Shown here: one piece after another, positions 1 to 5,830 of the stretch
Layout: each line of letters starts with the position of its first letter
Position numbering within the stretch: position 1 is the stretch's first letter
The notes under the pieces: generated by a model
Told to the model about the DNA's origin: nothing
Database searches by the model: none
What the model saw: only the letters and a program-made list of their open reading frames with translations
Source of the DNA: FEN-1250 sp038237245
GTDB lineage: Bacteria; Gemmatimonadota; Gemmatimonadetes; Gemmatimonadales; Gemmatimonadaceae
Direction of reading: 5' to 3'
Assembly: GCA_038237245.1 (NCBI GenBank)
Contig: JBBRYY010000136.1
Location: 1-7,568 of the forward strand
Length of the DNA stretch: 7,568 nucleotides
Position numbers and translations under genes: made by a program

Positions 1-378
1 CACCTGAATGAGACGCCCGGTGGTCGCGGCGACGAGGAGGCGGCGATGCAGAAGCGCGTAGAGCCGGCGCTGCACCGCGTAGGCGACGAGCGTCTCTCCG
101 GACACGAGGAGCGCGTTGAGGTGCTGCACGGCCTGCGCGAGCCGCGGATCGTCGTCAGTTCCGGACATCGATGCCTCTCTCGAAGAAATCGGCGGCGCGC
201 TCGGCGCCGGTGTCGATGGAGCGGACGAAGCCGTTCGCCCCGCGGTCTCGCGCCGCCGCCGCAGCTCATCGATGACCTCCTGCCACGCGGACGCCGAGAG
301 CGACCCATCCTTCTCGAGCGCACGCAGCTCCGCGTCCGTCATCGAGGAATATCTCGTGGAGCCGCCGGGGGTGGTCAT
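1..378 (-). CDS. Partial hypothetical protein, possibly with a bacterial PH-like domain (N-terminal 126 residues)
   Basis: This minus-strand frame stays open from an ATG at 378-376 to the left window edge, giving 126 codons with no stop; the C-terminus lies outside. AGGA sits 8 bases before the ATG on the minus strand and supports this start. Residues about 12-43 form a charged stretch beginning MTDAELRALEKDGSLSAS and look like a short helical module. A Ser/Pro/Ala-rich linker follows (about 46-66). From about residue 76 comes a segment ending in LHRRLLVAATTGRLIQV, which resembles the first strands of bacterial PH-like domains (recalled pattern, not searched). The GC-rich third positions fit a real gene. 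It is transcribed divergently from the amino acid operon and has no visible link to it. Function is unknown; the domain suggestion is tentative, while the reading frame itself is fairly secure. Confidence 0.6.
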   Translation of the reverse strand, partial: MTTPGGSTRYSSMTDAELRALEKDGSLSASAWQEVIDELRRRRETAGRTASSAPSTPAPSAPPISSREASMSGTDDDPRLAQAVQHLNALLVSGETLVAYAVQRRLYALLHRRLLVAATTGRLIQV

Positions 379-481
379 CGTGTGAATCCTCACGGAGATG
401 AATACGGGCTGAGCGTATCGCGCCGCCCATACGATGGCGCATTCGCGATGGTTCTGACAAGAGCGACCGGGCAGCGCGCAC

Positions 482-513
482 TTGACAGGAGACTGCAGGG
501 TGCCGAGTATAGC
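482..513 (+). promoter_or_regulatory. Candidate sigma70-type promoter for the cimA-leuCDB leader
   Basis: A perfect TTGACA lies at 482-487. The best -10-like hexamer, TATAGC at 508-513, is 20 bases downstream, which is long; GAGTAT at 505-510 gives a 17-base spacer but matches less well. Transcription would start near 518-522, about 40 bases before the leader ORF. The same TTGACAGG octamer starts the candidate promoter before ilvD. The assignment rests on position and the perfect -35 box; the -10 is uncertain. Confidence 0.5.
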
Positions 514-558
514 AATGCACAGGTGGTCAGCACCCAGCCGTTTGGAGTATCACACGCC

Positions 559-639
559 ATGACGTTTCTGCGACTCGCGCTTATTCAGCTTCCCATTATT
601 CGACTCTCTTCGAGGGGCGGCGCGCTCGCACACGGCTGA
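559..639 (+). CDS. Leu/Ile-rich leader peptide of the cimA-leuCDB attenuator (26 aa)
   Basis: A short ORF runs from ATG 559-561 to TGA 637-639. It begins MTFLRLALIQLPIIRL: Leu at residues 4, 6, 8, 11, 16 and 23, Ile at 9, 13 and 14, and no Val. GGAG at 544-547 is a possible ribosome binding site, 11 bases upstream, which is rather far. Leader peptides of leu and ilv operons have this composition. The ORF follows a candidate promoter and precedes a terminator-like hairpin that ends 22 bases before cimA. Its bases 611-618 (residues 18-20, just after Leu16) can pair with the left arm of that hairpin, so ribosome position on this ORF could choose between termination and read-through. All three Ile codons are ATT and two Leu codons are CTT, while the neighbouring genes mostly use ATC and CTC. 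The ORF and composition are seen; the regulatory role is inferred. A small membrane peptide is a less likely alternative. Confidence 0.75.
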   Translation: MTFLRLALIQLPIIRLSSRGGALAHG

Positions 640-676
640 CGGTCTGCTAACCGACACCACGCGAACCGGCCCCTCG
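611..676 (+). promoter_or_regulatory. Candidate antiterminator pairing in the cimA leader RNA
   Basis: CGAGGGGC at 611-618 is exactly complementary to GCCCCTCG at 669-676, with an extra U-G pair possible between 610 and 677. The same octamer recurs at 684-691 in the right arm of the terminator-like hairpin, so the two copies compete for one left arm. A ribosome stalled on Leu8 to Leu11 would leave 611-618 free to pair and would block the terminator. A ribosome moving on toward the stop codon would mask it. The complementarity is seen; the switch is inferred. Confidence 0.6.
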
Positions 677-701
677 GAAATCCCGAGGGGCCGGTTTGCG
701 T
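659..701 (+). terminator. Terminator-like attenuator hairpin before cimA
   Basis: AACCGGCCCCTCGG at 664-677 and CCGAGGGGCCGGTT at 683-696 form a perfect 14-bp stem with a 5-base loop. It extends through 659-663 and 697-701 to 19 bp with one G-U pair. The T-tract is weak (TTT at 695-697 and again at 701-703), so intrinsic termination may be incomplete or need a factor. The hairpin ends 22 bases before the cimA ATG and follows the leader ORF, which suits an attenuator better than the end of an upstream gene, since no plus-strand gene precedes it here. Confidence 0.75.
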
Positions 702-723
702 TTCGCCCCATCTCCATGCCCGA

Positions 724-2349
724 ATGACGCAACGCATCCATCTCTACGACACGACGCTGCGCGATGGCACCCAGCGCGAAGGTCTCTCCCTGTCCGCATC
801 GGACAAGGTGAAGATCGCCGCGCGCCTGGATGCATTCGGTATCGATACGATCGAGGGGGGATGGCCGGGATCCAATCCCAAGGACGCGGAGTTCTTCCGT
901 CGCGTGACGGCGCATCCACCGCGTCGTGCGCGTATCGCCGCATTCGGGAGCACGCGCCGTGTGGGAGTCTCGTGCGCCGATGACCCGAGCCTCCAGTCGC
1001 TCGTCGCCGCCGGGACCCCCGTGGTGACCATTGTCGGCAAGAGCTCGGCAACGCACGTGACGCTCGTGCTGGAGACGACGCGAGAGGAGAATCTCCGCCT
1101 GATCGCGGACACCGTCGCCTACTTCCGCGCGCTCGGCAAGGACGTCGTGTACGACGCCGAGCACTTCTTCGATGGGCTCGCGCTCGACGAGGGATACGCG
1201 ATCGAGACGCTCGAGGCGGCGCACGAGGCCGGCGCTTCGGTGCTCGTGCTGTGCGATACGAACGGTGGATGCGAGCCGCGGACGATCGCGTACTCGGTGG
1301 GTCGCGTCACGCGGCGAATGGAGGCGCGACTCGGCATTCATCCTCACAACGATCGCGGGCTCGCACTCGCAAATGCGCTCGCCGCCATCGACAGCGGCTG
1401 CACACATGCGCAGGGAACGGTGAACGGCTACGGCGAGCGCTGCGGCAATCTCGATCTGCTCGCGCTCATCGCGAATCTCCAGCTCAAGCGCGGGATCCAG
1501 TGCGTGCCCGACGAGTCGCTCGCCACGATGGCGGAGCTTTCGAGCTACGTCGCATCCGTGGCGAATCTCGCGCCCGACGCGCACGCACCCTTCGTCGGCC
1601 GCGCGGCCTTCGCGCACAAGGGCGGGATCCACGTCGCTGCGGTCGCAAAGGATCCGGCGACGTATCAGCACATGGATCCGGCGCGCGTGGGAAATCGGAT
1701 GCGCGTGGTCGTGAGCGAGCTGTCCGGTCGCGCCAACGTGCGGCTGCGCGCGAGCTCGCTCGGGCTCGACGCCGCGCCGGTGGAACGCGCCGTGCTCGAG
1801 CAGGTGAAGGCGCTCGAGCATGCGGGTGCGCAGCTCGAGGCCGCGGAGGGCACCTTCGAGATGCTCGTGCGCCGCGCGACTCCCGGCTATCGCATCCCTT
1901 TCGAGCTGCGCGAGTACACGGTCGTCGTCGAGCGGCGCGCCGACGCGGGCTCGCGCGCGCGCGCGACGGTCGAGATGCGTATCGGCGGAACCAGCGTGCG
2001 CACGTCGGCCGAGGGTGACGGGCCGGTGCACGCGCTCGACTCGGCCGTGCGGCTCGCGCTCGCGCCACACATTCCTGCGGTGCTCGACACCAAGCTCGTC
2101 GACTACAAGGTGCGCATCATCGACGAGCACCTCGGCACCGCGGCGATTACGCGAGTGCTGATGGAGACGGCCTACGGCACCGAACGATTCAGCACGATCG
2201 GCGCAGCAGCGAACATCCTCGATGCGAGCTGGGACGCGCTTCGTGATTCCCTCGAGCTCGCCGTCGCACGATCGCAGGAGGCCACGACCCACAGCGCGCC
2301 GCACTCCATGGACATGCCGCACTCTACTCTGGAAACTGCCAGCTCATGA
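724..2349 (+). CDS. cimA: (R)-citramalate synthase
   Basis: This cytoplasmic enzyme condenses pyruvate with acetyl-CoA to (R)-citramalate, the first step of threonine-independent isoleucine synthesis. The 541-aa product has the usual two-part layout: a catalytic TIM barrel of the HMG-CoA lyase-like type (about residues 4-275) and a C-terminal LeuA-type regulatory domain (about 392-515) that in this family binds the feedback inhibitor. Visible motifs are LYDTTLRDGTQREG (7-20, with R13, D14, Q17), EGGWPGSNPKD, the metal-binding HPHND (H206, H208) and NGYGERCGN. The last two of the sequence motifs, GGWPGSNPKD and NGYGERCGN, are typical of CimA rather than LeuA or homocitrate synthase. The residues after about 515 are a Ser/Thr/His-rich tail without clear homology. 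No in-frame start exists just upstream of ATG 724 and no Shine-Dalgarno sequence is visible. The stop overlaps the leuC start as ATGA. Control is probably by the attenuator upstream. Confidence 0.95.
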   Translation: MTQRIHLYDTTLRDGTQREGLSLSASDKVKIAARLDAFGIDTIEGGWPGSNPKDAEFFRRVTAHPPRRARIAAFGSTRRVGVSCADDPSLQSLVAAGTPVVTIVGKSSATHVTLVLETTREENLRLIADTVAYFRALGKDVVYDAEHFFDGLALDEGYAIETLEAAHEAGASVLVLCDTNGGCEPRTIAYSVGRVTRRMEARLGIHPHNDRGLALANALAAIDSGCTHAQGTVNGYGERCGNLDLLALIANLQLKRGIQCVPDESLATMAELSSYVASVANLAPDAHAPFVGRAAFAHKGGIHVAAVAKDPATYQHMDPARVGNRMRVVVSELSGRANVRLRASSLGLDAAPVERAVLEQVKALEHAGAQLEAAEGTFEMLVRRATPGYRIPFELREYTVVVERRADAGSRARATVEMRIGGTSVRTSAEGDGPVHALDSAVRLALAPHIPAVLDTKLVDYKVRIIDEHLGTAAITRVLMETAYGTERFSTIGAAANILDASWDALRDSLELAVARSQEATTHSAPHSMDMPHSTLETASS

Positions 2350-3803
2350 CGCACACGACACCGCGCACGCTCTTCGCGAAGCTCTGGGACGATCATCTCA
2401 TTCAGGCGGAGTCCGCATCGACTCCCGCCGTGCTCTACGTCGATCTCCACCTCGTGCACGAGGTGACGTCGCCGCAGGCGTTCTCGGTGCTGCGCGAGCG
2501 AGGGCTTCGCGTGCGGCGCCCCGATCGCACGCTCGCCACGATGGATCACTCGACTCCCACCACGCCGCGCGGACGCGACGGACGCATCCCCATCGTCGAC
2601 CTGCAGGCGCGAGCGCAGCTTGCGCAGCTCGAGCAGAACTGCACCGACTTCGACGTGCCGCTCTTCACGCTCGGCAGCGAGCATCAGGGGATCGTGCACG
2701 TCATCGGCCCCGAGCTCGGCTTTACACAGCCGGGGATGACGATCGTCTGTGGCGACAGCCATACGAGCACGCACGGCGCGTTCGGCGCGCTCGCCTTCGG
2801 GATCGGAACCTCCGAAGTCGCGCACGTGCTCGCGACGCAATGCCTGCTGCAGCGCAGGGCGCTCACGATGGAGGTGCGTGTCGACGGTGTACTTGCACCG
2901 GGCGTCACCGCGAAGGACCTGATCCTGCGCCTCATCTCCGAGATCGGCATAGGCGGCGCGACGGGGCACATTCTCGAATACACCGGCTCTGCCATCCGCG
3001 CGCTGTCGATGGAAGAGCGCATGACGGTGTGCAACATGTCGATCGAAGCCGGTGCGCGCGCCGGAATGATCGCGCCGGACGACACGACGTTCGAGTATCT
3101 CGCGGGGCGCCCGCACGCGCCGCGCGGCGCAGACTGGGACGTCGGGCTCGCGCGTTGGCGCACCTTCGCGGCGGACGAGGGCTCGACGCACGACCGCACC
3201 GTCGTCCTCGACGCGAACAGCATCAAGCCGATGATCACCTACGGCACCAACCCCGGCATGGGGATCGCCGTCGACGCGCCGGTGCCGACGCCGTCGCACA
3301 TTGCCGACGCCTCGGAGCGACGCGCGCTCGAGAAGGCGCTCGCGTACATGGCCCTCACTCCTGGTGAGCTGCTGCTCGGGAAAGCCGTCGATGTCGTCTT
3401 CCTCGGCAGCTGCACCAACTCCCGCATCTCCGATCTCCGCCTCGCCGCAGCGGTGATGCGCGGACAGCGCGTCGCGTCGTCGGTGCGCATGCTCGTCGTT
3501 CCCGGCTCGCAGGAGGTGAAGCGGCAGGCGGAGGCCGAGGGGCTCGACGAGATCTTCCGCAGCGCGGGCGCCGAGTGGCGCGAGGCCGGGTGCTCGATGT
3601 GCATCGCGATGAATGGCGACGAGCTCGCGCCAGGCGAGTACGCCGTCAGCACGAGCAATCGCAACTTCGAGGGGAGGCAGGGGAAAGGAGGACGCACGTT
3701 CCTCGCGAGCCCGCTCACGGCGGCGGCGACCGCAATCGCTGGACGCATTGCGGATGCCCGCGTCTTCGCCGATGCACACGCGCATGCCAACGGAGGAGTC
3801 TGA
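2346..3803 (+). CDS. leuC: 3-isopropylmalate / citramalate dehydratase, large subunit
   Basis: LeuC is the large, iron-sulfur subunit of the LeuCD isomerase. It converts 2-isopropylmalate to 3-isopropylmalate and, in the citramalate route, citramalate to 3-methylmalate. The 485-aa product starts with TLFAKLWDDHLI and carries the aconitase-family landmarks MDHSTPT, CGDSHTSTHGAFG and FGIGTSE. The three [4Fe-4S] ligands are C356 in GSCTNSR and C416 and C419 in GCSMC. Length is slightly above the usual 465-475, with no obvious inserted domain. The ATG lies within the cimA stop (ATGA), and no strong ribosome binding site precedes it, so translation is probably coupled to cimA. That coupling fits citramalate being a direct substrate. 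The gene ends 2 bases before leuD. Confidence 0.97.
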   Translation: MTHTTPRTLFAKLWDDHLIQAESASTPAVLYVDLHLVHEVTSPQAFSVLRERGLRVRRPDRTLATMDHSTPTTPRGRDGRIPIVDLQARAQLAQLEQNCTDFDVPLFTLGSEHQGIVHVIGPELGFTQPGMTIVCGDSHTSTHGAFGALAFGIGTSEVAHVLATQCLLQRRALTMEVRVDGVLAPGVTAKDLILRLISEIGIGGATGHILEYTGSAIRALSMEERMTVCNMSIEAGARAGMIAPDDTTFEYLAGRPHAPRGADWDVGLARWRTFAADEGSTHDRTVVLDANSIKPMITYGTNPGMGIAVDAPVPTPSHIADASERRALEKALAYMALTPGELLLGKAVDVVFLGSCTNSRISDLRLAAAVMRGQRVASSVRMLVVPGSQEVKRQAEAEGLDEIFRSAGAEWREAGCSMCIAMNGDELAPGEYAVSTSNRNFEGRQGKGGRTFLASPLTAAATAIAGRIADARVFADAHAHANGGV

Positions 3804-3805
3804 CA

Positions 3806-4402
3806 ATGGAGCCCTTCGTCACGCTGCACTCCACCGGCGTCGTCCTTCCGCTCGAGAATGTCGACACCGATCAGATCATCCCGGCGCGCTTCCTCAAGAC
3901 CACGGATCGTCTGGGGCTTGGCAACAATCTCTTCGCCGACTGGCGCTACGATGCGTCGGGCGCGCCGAAGCCCGATTTCGTGCTCAATCGCCCCGAGGCG
4001 ACGACGGCGCAGTTGCTCGTCGCGGGGAAGAACTTCGGGTGCGGCTCCTCGCGCGAGCACGCGCCGTGGGCGCTGCTCGGCTACGGCTTTCGCGCGGTGG
4101 TGAGCAGCGCGTTCGCGGATATCTTCCGCAACAACGCGCTCGGCAACGGGCTCCTCCCGATTGCGCTGGATGAGCAGGTGGTCGAACGGGTCGGCGCGCT
4201 GATCGCGTCCGCGCCGCAAACGCGATTCACGATCAACCTCGACGCACGCACCTTCGCGCTCCCGAGCGGCGAGCGCTTCGAATTCCCGATCGATCCGTTC
4301 GCGCGCCACTGCATGCTCGAGGGAGTCGACCAGCTCGGCTACCTTGCGAAGAAGGAGCCGGAGATCACTGCCTACGAGCGCACGCGCGCGGGAGCGTACT
4401 GA
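3806..4402 (+). CDS. leuD: 3-isopropylmalate / citramalate dehydratase, small subunit
   Basis: LeuD is the swivelling-domain subunit that completes the active site of LeuCD and contributes to substrate choice. The product is 198 aa, the normal family length. Motifs seen are ENVDTDQIIPARFL (17-30) near the N-terminus and GKNFGCGSSREHAPWAL (from about residue 74), the conserved substrate-binding loop region of the family. The start is well supported: GGAGGAG at 3792-3798 sits 7 bases before ATG 3806 and overlaps the last codons of leuC. It is the strongest ribosome binding site in the window. The stop abuts the GTG start of leuB with no gap. The product should form a complex with LeuC and act on both the leucine and the citramalate branch. 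Confidence 0.97.
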   Translation: MEPFVTLHSTGVVLPLENVDTDQIIPARFLKTTDRLGLGNNLFADWRYDASGAPKPDFVLNRPEATTAQLLVAGKNFGCGSSREHAPWALLGYGFRAVVSSAFADIFRNNALGNGLLPIALDEQVVERVGALIASAPQTRFTINLDARTFALPSGERFEFPIDPFARHCMLEGVDQLGYLAKKEPEITAYERTRAGAY

Positions 4403-5527
4403 GTGCGCGCGAAGATCGCTCTACTCCCTGGCGACGGTATCGGTCCCGAGGTGGTCGCGCAGGGCGTGCGCGTGCTGGGCGCGGTGGCCGAGCGATGGGG
4501 GCACGGCTTCGATACCGAGTCGGCGCTGATTGGCGGCGCGGCAATCGATGCGACCGGCAAGCCGCTCCCCGATGAAACCATCGCGCTCTGCCGCGCGAGC
4601 GACGCCGTGCTCCTCGGCGCCGTGGGCGGGCCCGCATGGGACAACCCGCGCGCAAAGGTTCGACCGGAGCAGGGGCTGCTCGGCATTCGGAAAGCGCTCG
4701 GCCTGTTCGCGAACGTGCGCCCGGTGACGATTCATCCAAAGCTCGCGGCATCGTCGCCACTCAAGGCGGAAAAGCTCGCCGGCGTCGATCTCGTGGTCGT
4801 GCGCGAGCTCACTGGCGGGATCTACTTCGGCGAGAAGTCGCGCACGTCCCTTGGCGCCGACGGCGAGAGGGCAGTGGACGTGTGCGCGTACTCGACGATG
4901 GAGATCGAGCGCGTCGTACGAGTGGCCGGCACGCTCGCGCTGGCGCGACGTGGGAAGATCACGTCGGTGGACAAGGCGAACGTGCTCGAGACCTCACGGC
5001 TCTGGCGCGAGGTGGCTACGCGCGTGCTCGCCGAGGAGTTCCCGACGCTCGAGGTCGAGCATCTGCTCGTGGATGCGTGCGCGATGCATCTGTTGCAGCG
5101 TCCCGCGTCGTTCGACGTGATCGTAACGGAGAACATGTTCGGCGACATCCTCACGGACGAAGCCTCCGTGCTCGCGGGCTCGATCGGGCTCCTCCCCTCG
5201 GCCTCGCTGGGCGCGATTATCGAGCGTGATGGCAACGCGACCACCCGCGGACTCTACGAGCCGATCCACGGCTCCGCACCGGACATCGCGGGAAGGGGAC
5301 TCGCGAATCCCATTGGCATGGTCTCGAGCGTCGCGATGATGCTGCGCCACTCGCTCGGGCTCGAGGCGGAGGCGCTCGCTATCGAAAACGCCGTCTATCG
5401 TGCGCTCGATGCGGGCGCGCTGACGGCCGACATCGCCCCGAAGGGCTCCGAGGCACGGAGCACGAGCGAAATCGGGGATGCGGTCATCTCGTACCTAGCC
5501 GAACGGAGAGTAGTCGCAGCTGTCTAG
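4403..5527 (+). CDS. leuB: 3-isopropylmalate dehydrogenase
   Basis: LeuB oxidatively decarboxylates 3-isopropylmalate with NAD to the leucine precursor 2-oxoisocaproate. In the citramalate route it is expected to turn 3-methylmalate into 2-oxobutyrate. The 374-aa product has the beta-decarboxylating dehydrogenase landmarks: LLPGDGIGPEV (7-17), RELTGGIYFGE with R134 and Y141, K191 in TSVDKANVLE, metal-binding D224, D248 and D252, and the NAD-binding YEPIHGSAPDIAG. RELTGGIYFGE argues for LeuB over isocitrate or tartrate dehydrogenase. The start is GTG 4403, directly after the leuD stop, with GGAG at 4391-4394 placed 8 bases upstream. It is the last gene of this operon segment, and no hairpin with a T-tract follows before the next promoter, so read-through toward ilvD is possible. 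Confidence 0.96.
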   Translation: MRAKIALLPGDGIGPEVVAQGVRVLGAVAERWGHGFDTESALIGGAAIDATGKPLPDETIALCRASDAVLLGAVGGPAWDNPRAKVRPEQGLLGIRKALGLFANVRPVTIHPKLAASSPLKAEKLAGVDLVVVRELTGGIYFGEKSRTSLGADGERAVDVCAYSTMEIERVVRVAGTLALARRGKITSVDKANVLETSRLWREVATRVLAEEFPTLEVEHLLVDACAMHLLQRPASFDVIVTENMFGDILTDEASVLAGSIGLLPSASLGAIIERDGNATTRGLYEPIHGSAPDIAGRGLANPIGMVSSVAMMLRHSLGLEAEALAIENAVYRALDAGALTADIAPKGSEARSTSEIGDAVISYLAERRVVAAV

Positions 5528-5548
5528 CTCGCGAGAGTGCATCAGTTG

Positions 5549-5577
5549 TTGACAGGCGGCACCGGTAGTGGTATCTA
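5549..5577 (+). promoter_or_regulatory. Candidate sigma70-type promoter for the ilvD leader
   Basis: A perfect TTGACA at 5549-5554 is followed, after exactly 17 bases, by TATCTA at 5572-5577. Transcription would start near 5584, about 65 bases before the leader ORF. The -10 is only a partial match, but the spacing and the perfect -35 in GC-rich DNA are convincing. The promoter begins 22 bases after the leuB stop. Confidence 0.6.
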
Positions 5578-5648
5578 GTTCGGACGGATGCGCTGACAGA
5601 GAAAGCGGCGCACGAAAATAATATCCTGAATTCAAGAGACTCGCACAC

Positions 5649-5738
5649 GTGAATCAGTCGCTCGTCGTCGTTGCCCTCGTCCTTATTCCCCTCCTTATCG
5701 TGGGGCTTATTGACGTGGGATCGAGGCGACGAGCATGA
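5649..5738 (+). CDS. Val/Leu/Ile-rich leader peptide of the ilvD attenuator (29 aa)
   Basis: A short ORF runs from GTG 5649-5651 to TGA 5736-5738. Residues 4-21 read SLVVVALVLIPLLIVGLI: Val at 6, 7, 8, 11, 18 and later 23, Leu at 5, 10, 12, 15, 16 and 20, and Ile at 13, 17 and 21, so about half the peptide is BCAA. An in-frame TAA lies at 5619-5621 and no ATG intervenes, so the GTG is the only reasonable start; the ribosome binding site is weak (AAGAG about 10 bases upstream). Leader peptides of ilv operons that sense all three BCAAs have this composition, and ilvD is needed for all three. A four-segment hairpin system and a strong terminator follow. The tail GSRRRA is basic. The hydrophobic core could also suggest a tiny membrane protein, but the position between promoter and attenuator favours a leader. 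Confidence 0.82.
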   Translation: MNQSLVVVALVLIPLLIVGLIDVGSRRRA

Positions 5739-5758
5739 AACACTAAACATGCCGATCT

Positions 5759-5784
5759 GCCTCTCCCACCAAAGCGGGAGAGGC
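5759..5784 (+). promoter_or_regulatory. Attenuator hairpin 1:2 (protector) before ilvD
   Basis: GCCTCTCCC at 5759-5767 and GGGAGAGGC at 5776-5784 form a perfect 9-bp stem with an 8-base loop. Segment 2 (5776-5784) is the same piece needed for the antiterminator, so forming this hairpin would allow the terminator to fold. Confidence 0.75.
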
Positions 5785-5805
5785 GAAAGTCCAAAGCCTC
5801 TTCCG
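5775..5805 (+). promoter_or_regulatory. Attenuator hairpin 2:3 (antiterminator) before ilvD
   Basis: CGGGAGAGGC at 5775-5784 can pair over 10 bp, with one G-U, with GCCTCTTCCG at 5796-5805, the left arm of the terminator. This pairing excludes both the 1:2 hairpin and the terminator. The complementarity is visible; use in the cell is inferred. Confidence 0.7.
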
Positions 5806-5830
5806 ACTCGGAAGGGGCTTTTTTGTTTTT
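5793..5830 (+). terminator. Intrinsic terminator (attenuator 3:4) before ilvD
   Basis: A 13-bp stem pairs 5793-5805 with 5809-5821, with one U-G pair and a 3-base loop. It runs into TTTTTTGTTTTT at 5819-5830. This is a textbook rho-independent terminator. It lies 32 bases before the ilvD start and after the leader ORF, so it should terminate leader transcripts when BCAA supply is high. Confidence 0.9.

Noticed and set aside
379..480. Promoter for the divergent minus-strand gene
   Set aside because: TTGTCA on the minus strand (460-455) resembles a -35 box, but no acceptable -10 hexamer lies 15-20 bases beyond it.
46..639. 197-codon plus-strand frame ending at the leader stop
   Set aside because: Only its last 26 codons look meaningful (the leader peptide from ATG 559). 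The earlier part is antisense to the partial minus-strand gene and crosses the candidate promoter.
550..2322. Long minus-strand open frame opposite cimA (590 codons)
   Set aside because: It is Arg/His-rich without any family motif and lies opposite cimA, whose motifs are unmistakable. Long antisense frames are expected in GC-rich coding DNA.
2172..4309. Minus-strand open frames opposite leuC and leuD
   Set aside because: Arg-rich composition and no recognisable motifs; the plus strand carries complete, conserved LeuC and LeuD.
5527..5535. CTCGCGAG palindrome just after leuB as a terminator
   Set aside because: It has no loop and no T-tract, and similar short palindromes are common in GC-rich DNA.
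5585..5830. T-box riboswitch or other tRNA-sensing leader before ilvD
   Set aside because: I see no T-box consensus or specifier stem; the leader ORF with alternative hairpins explains the region better.
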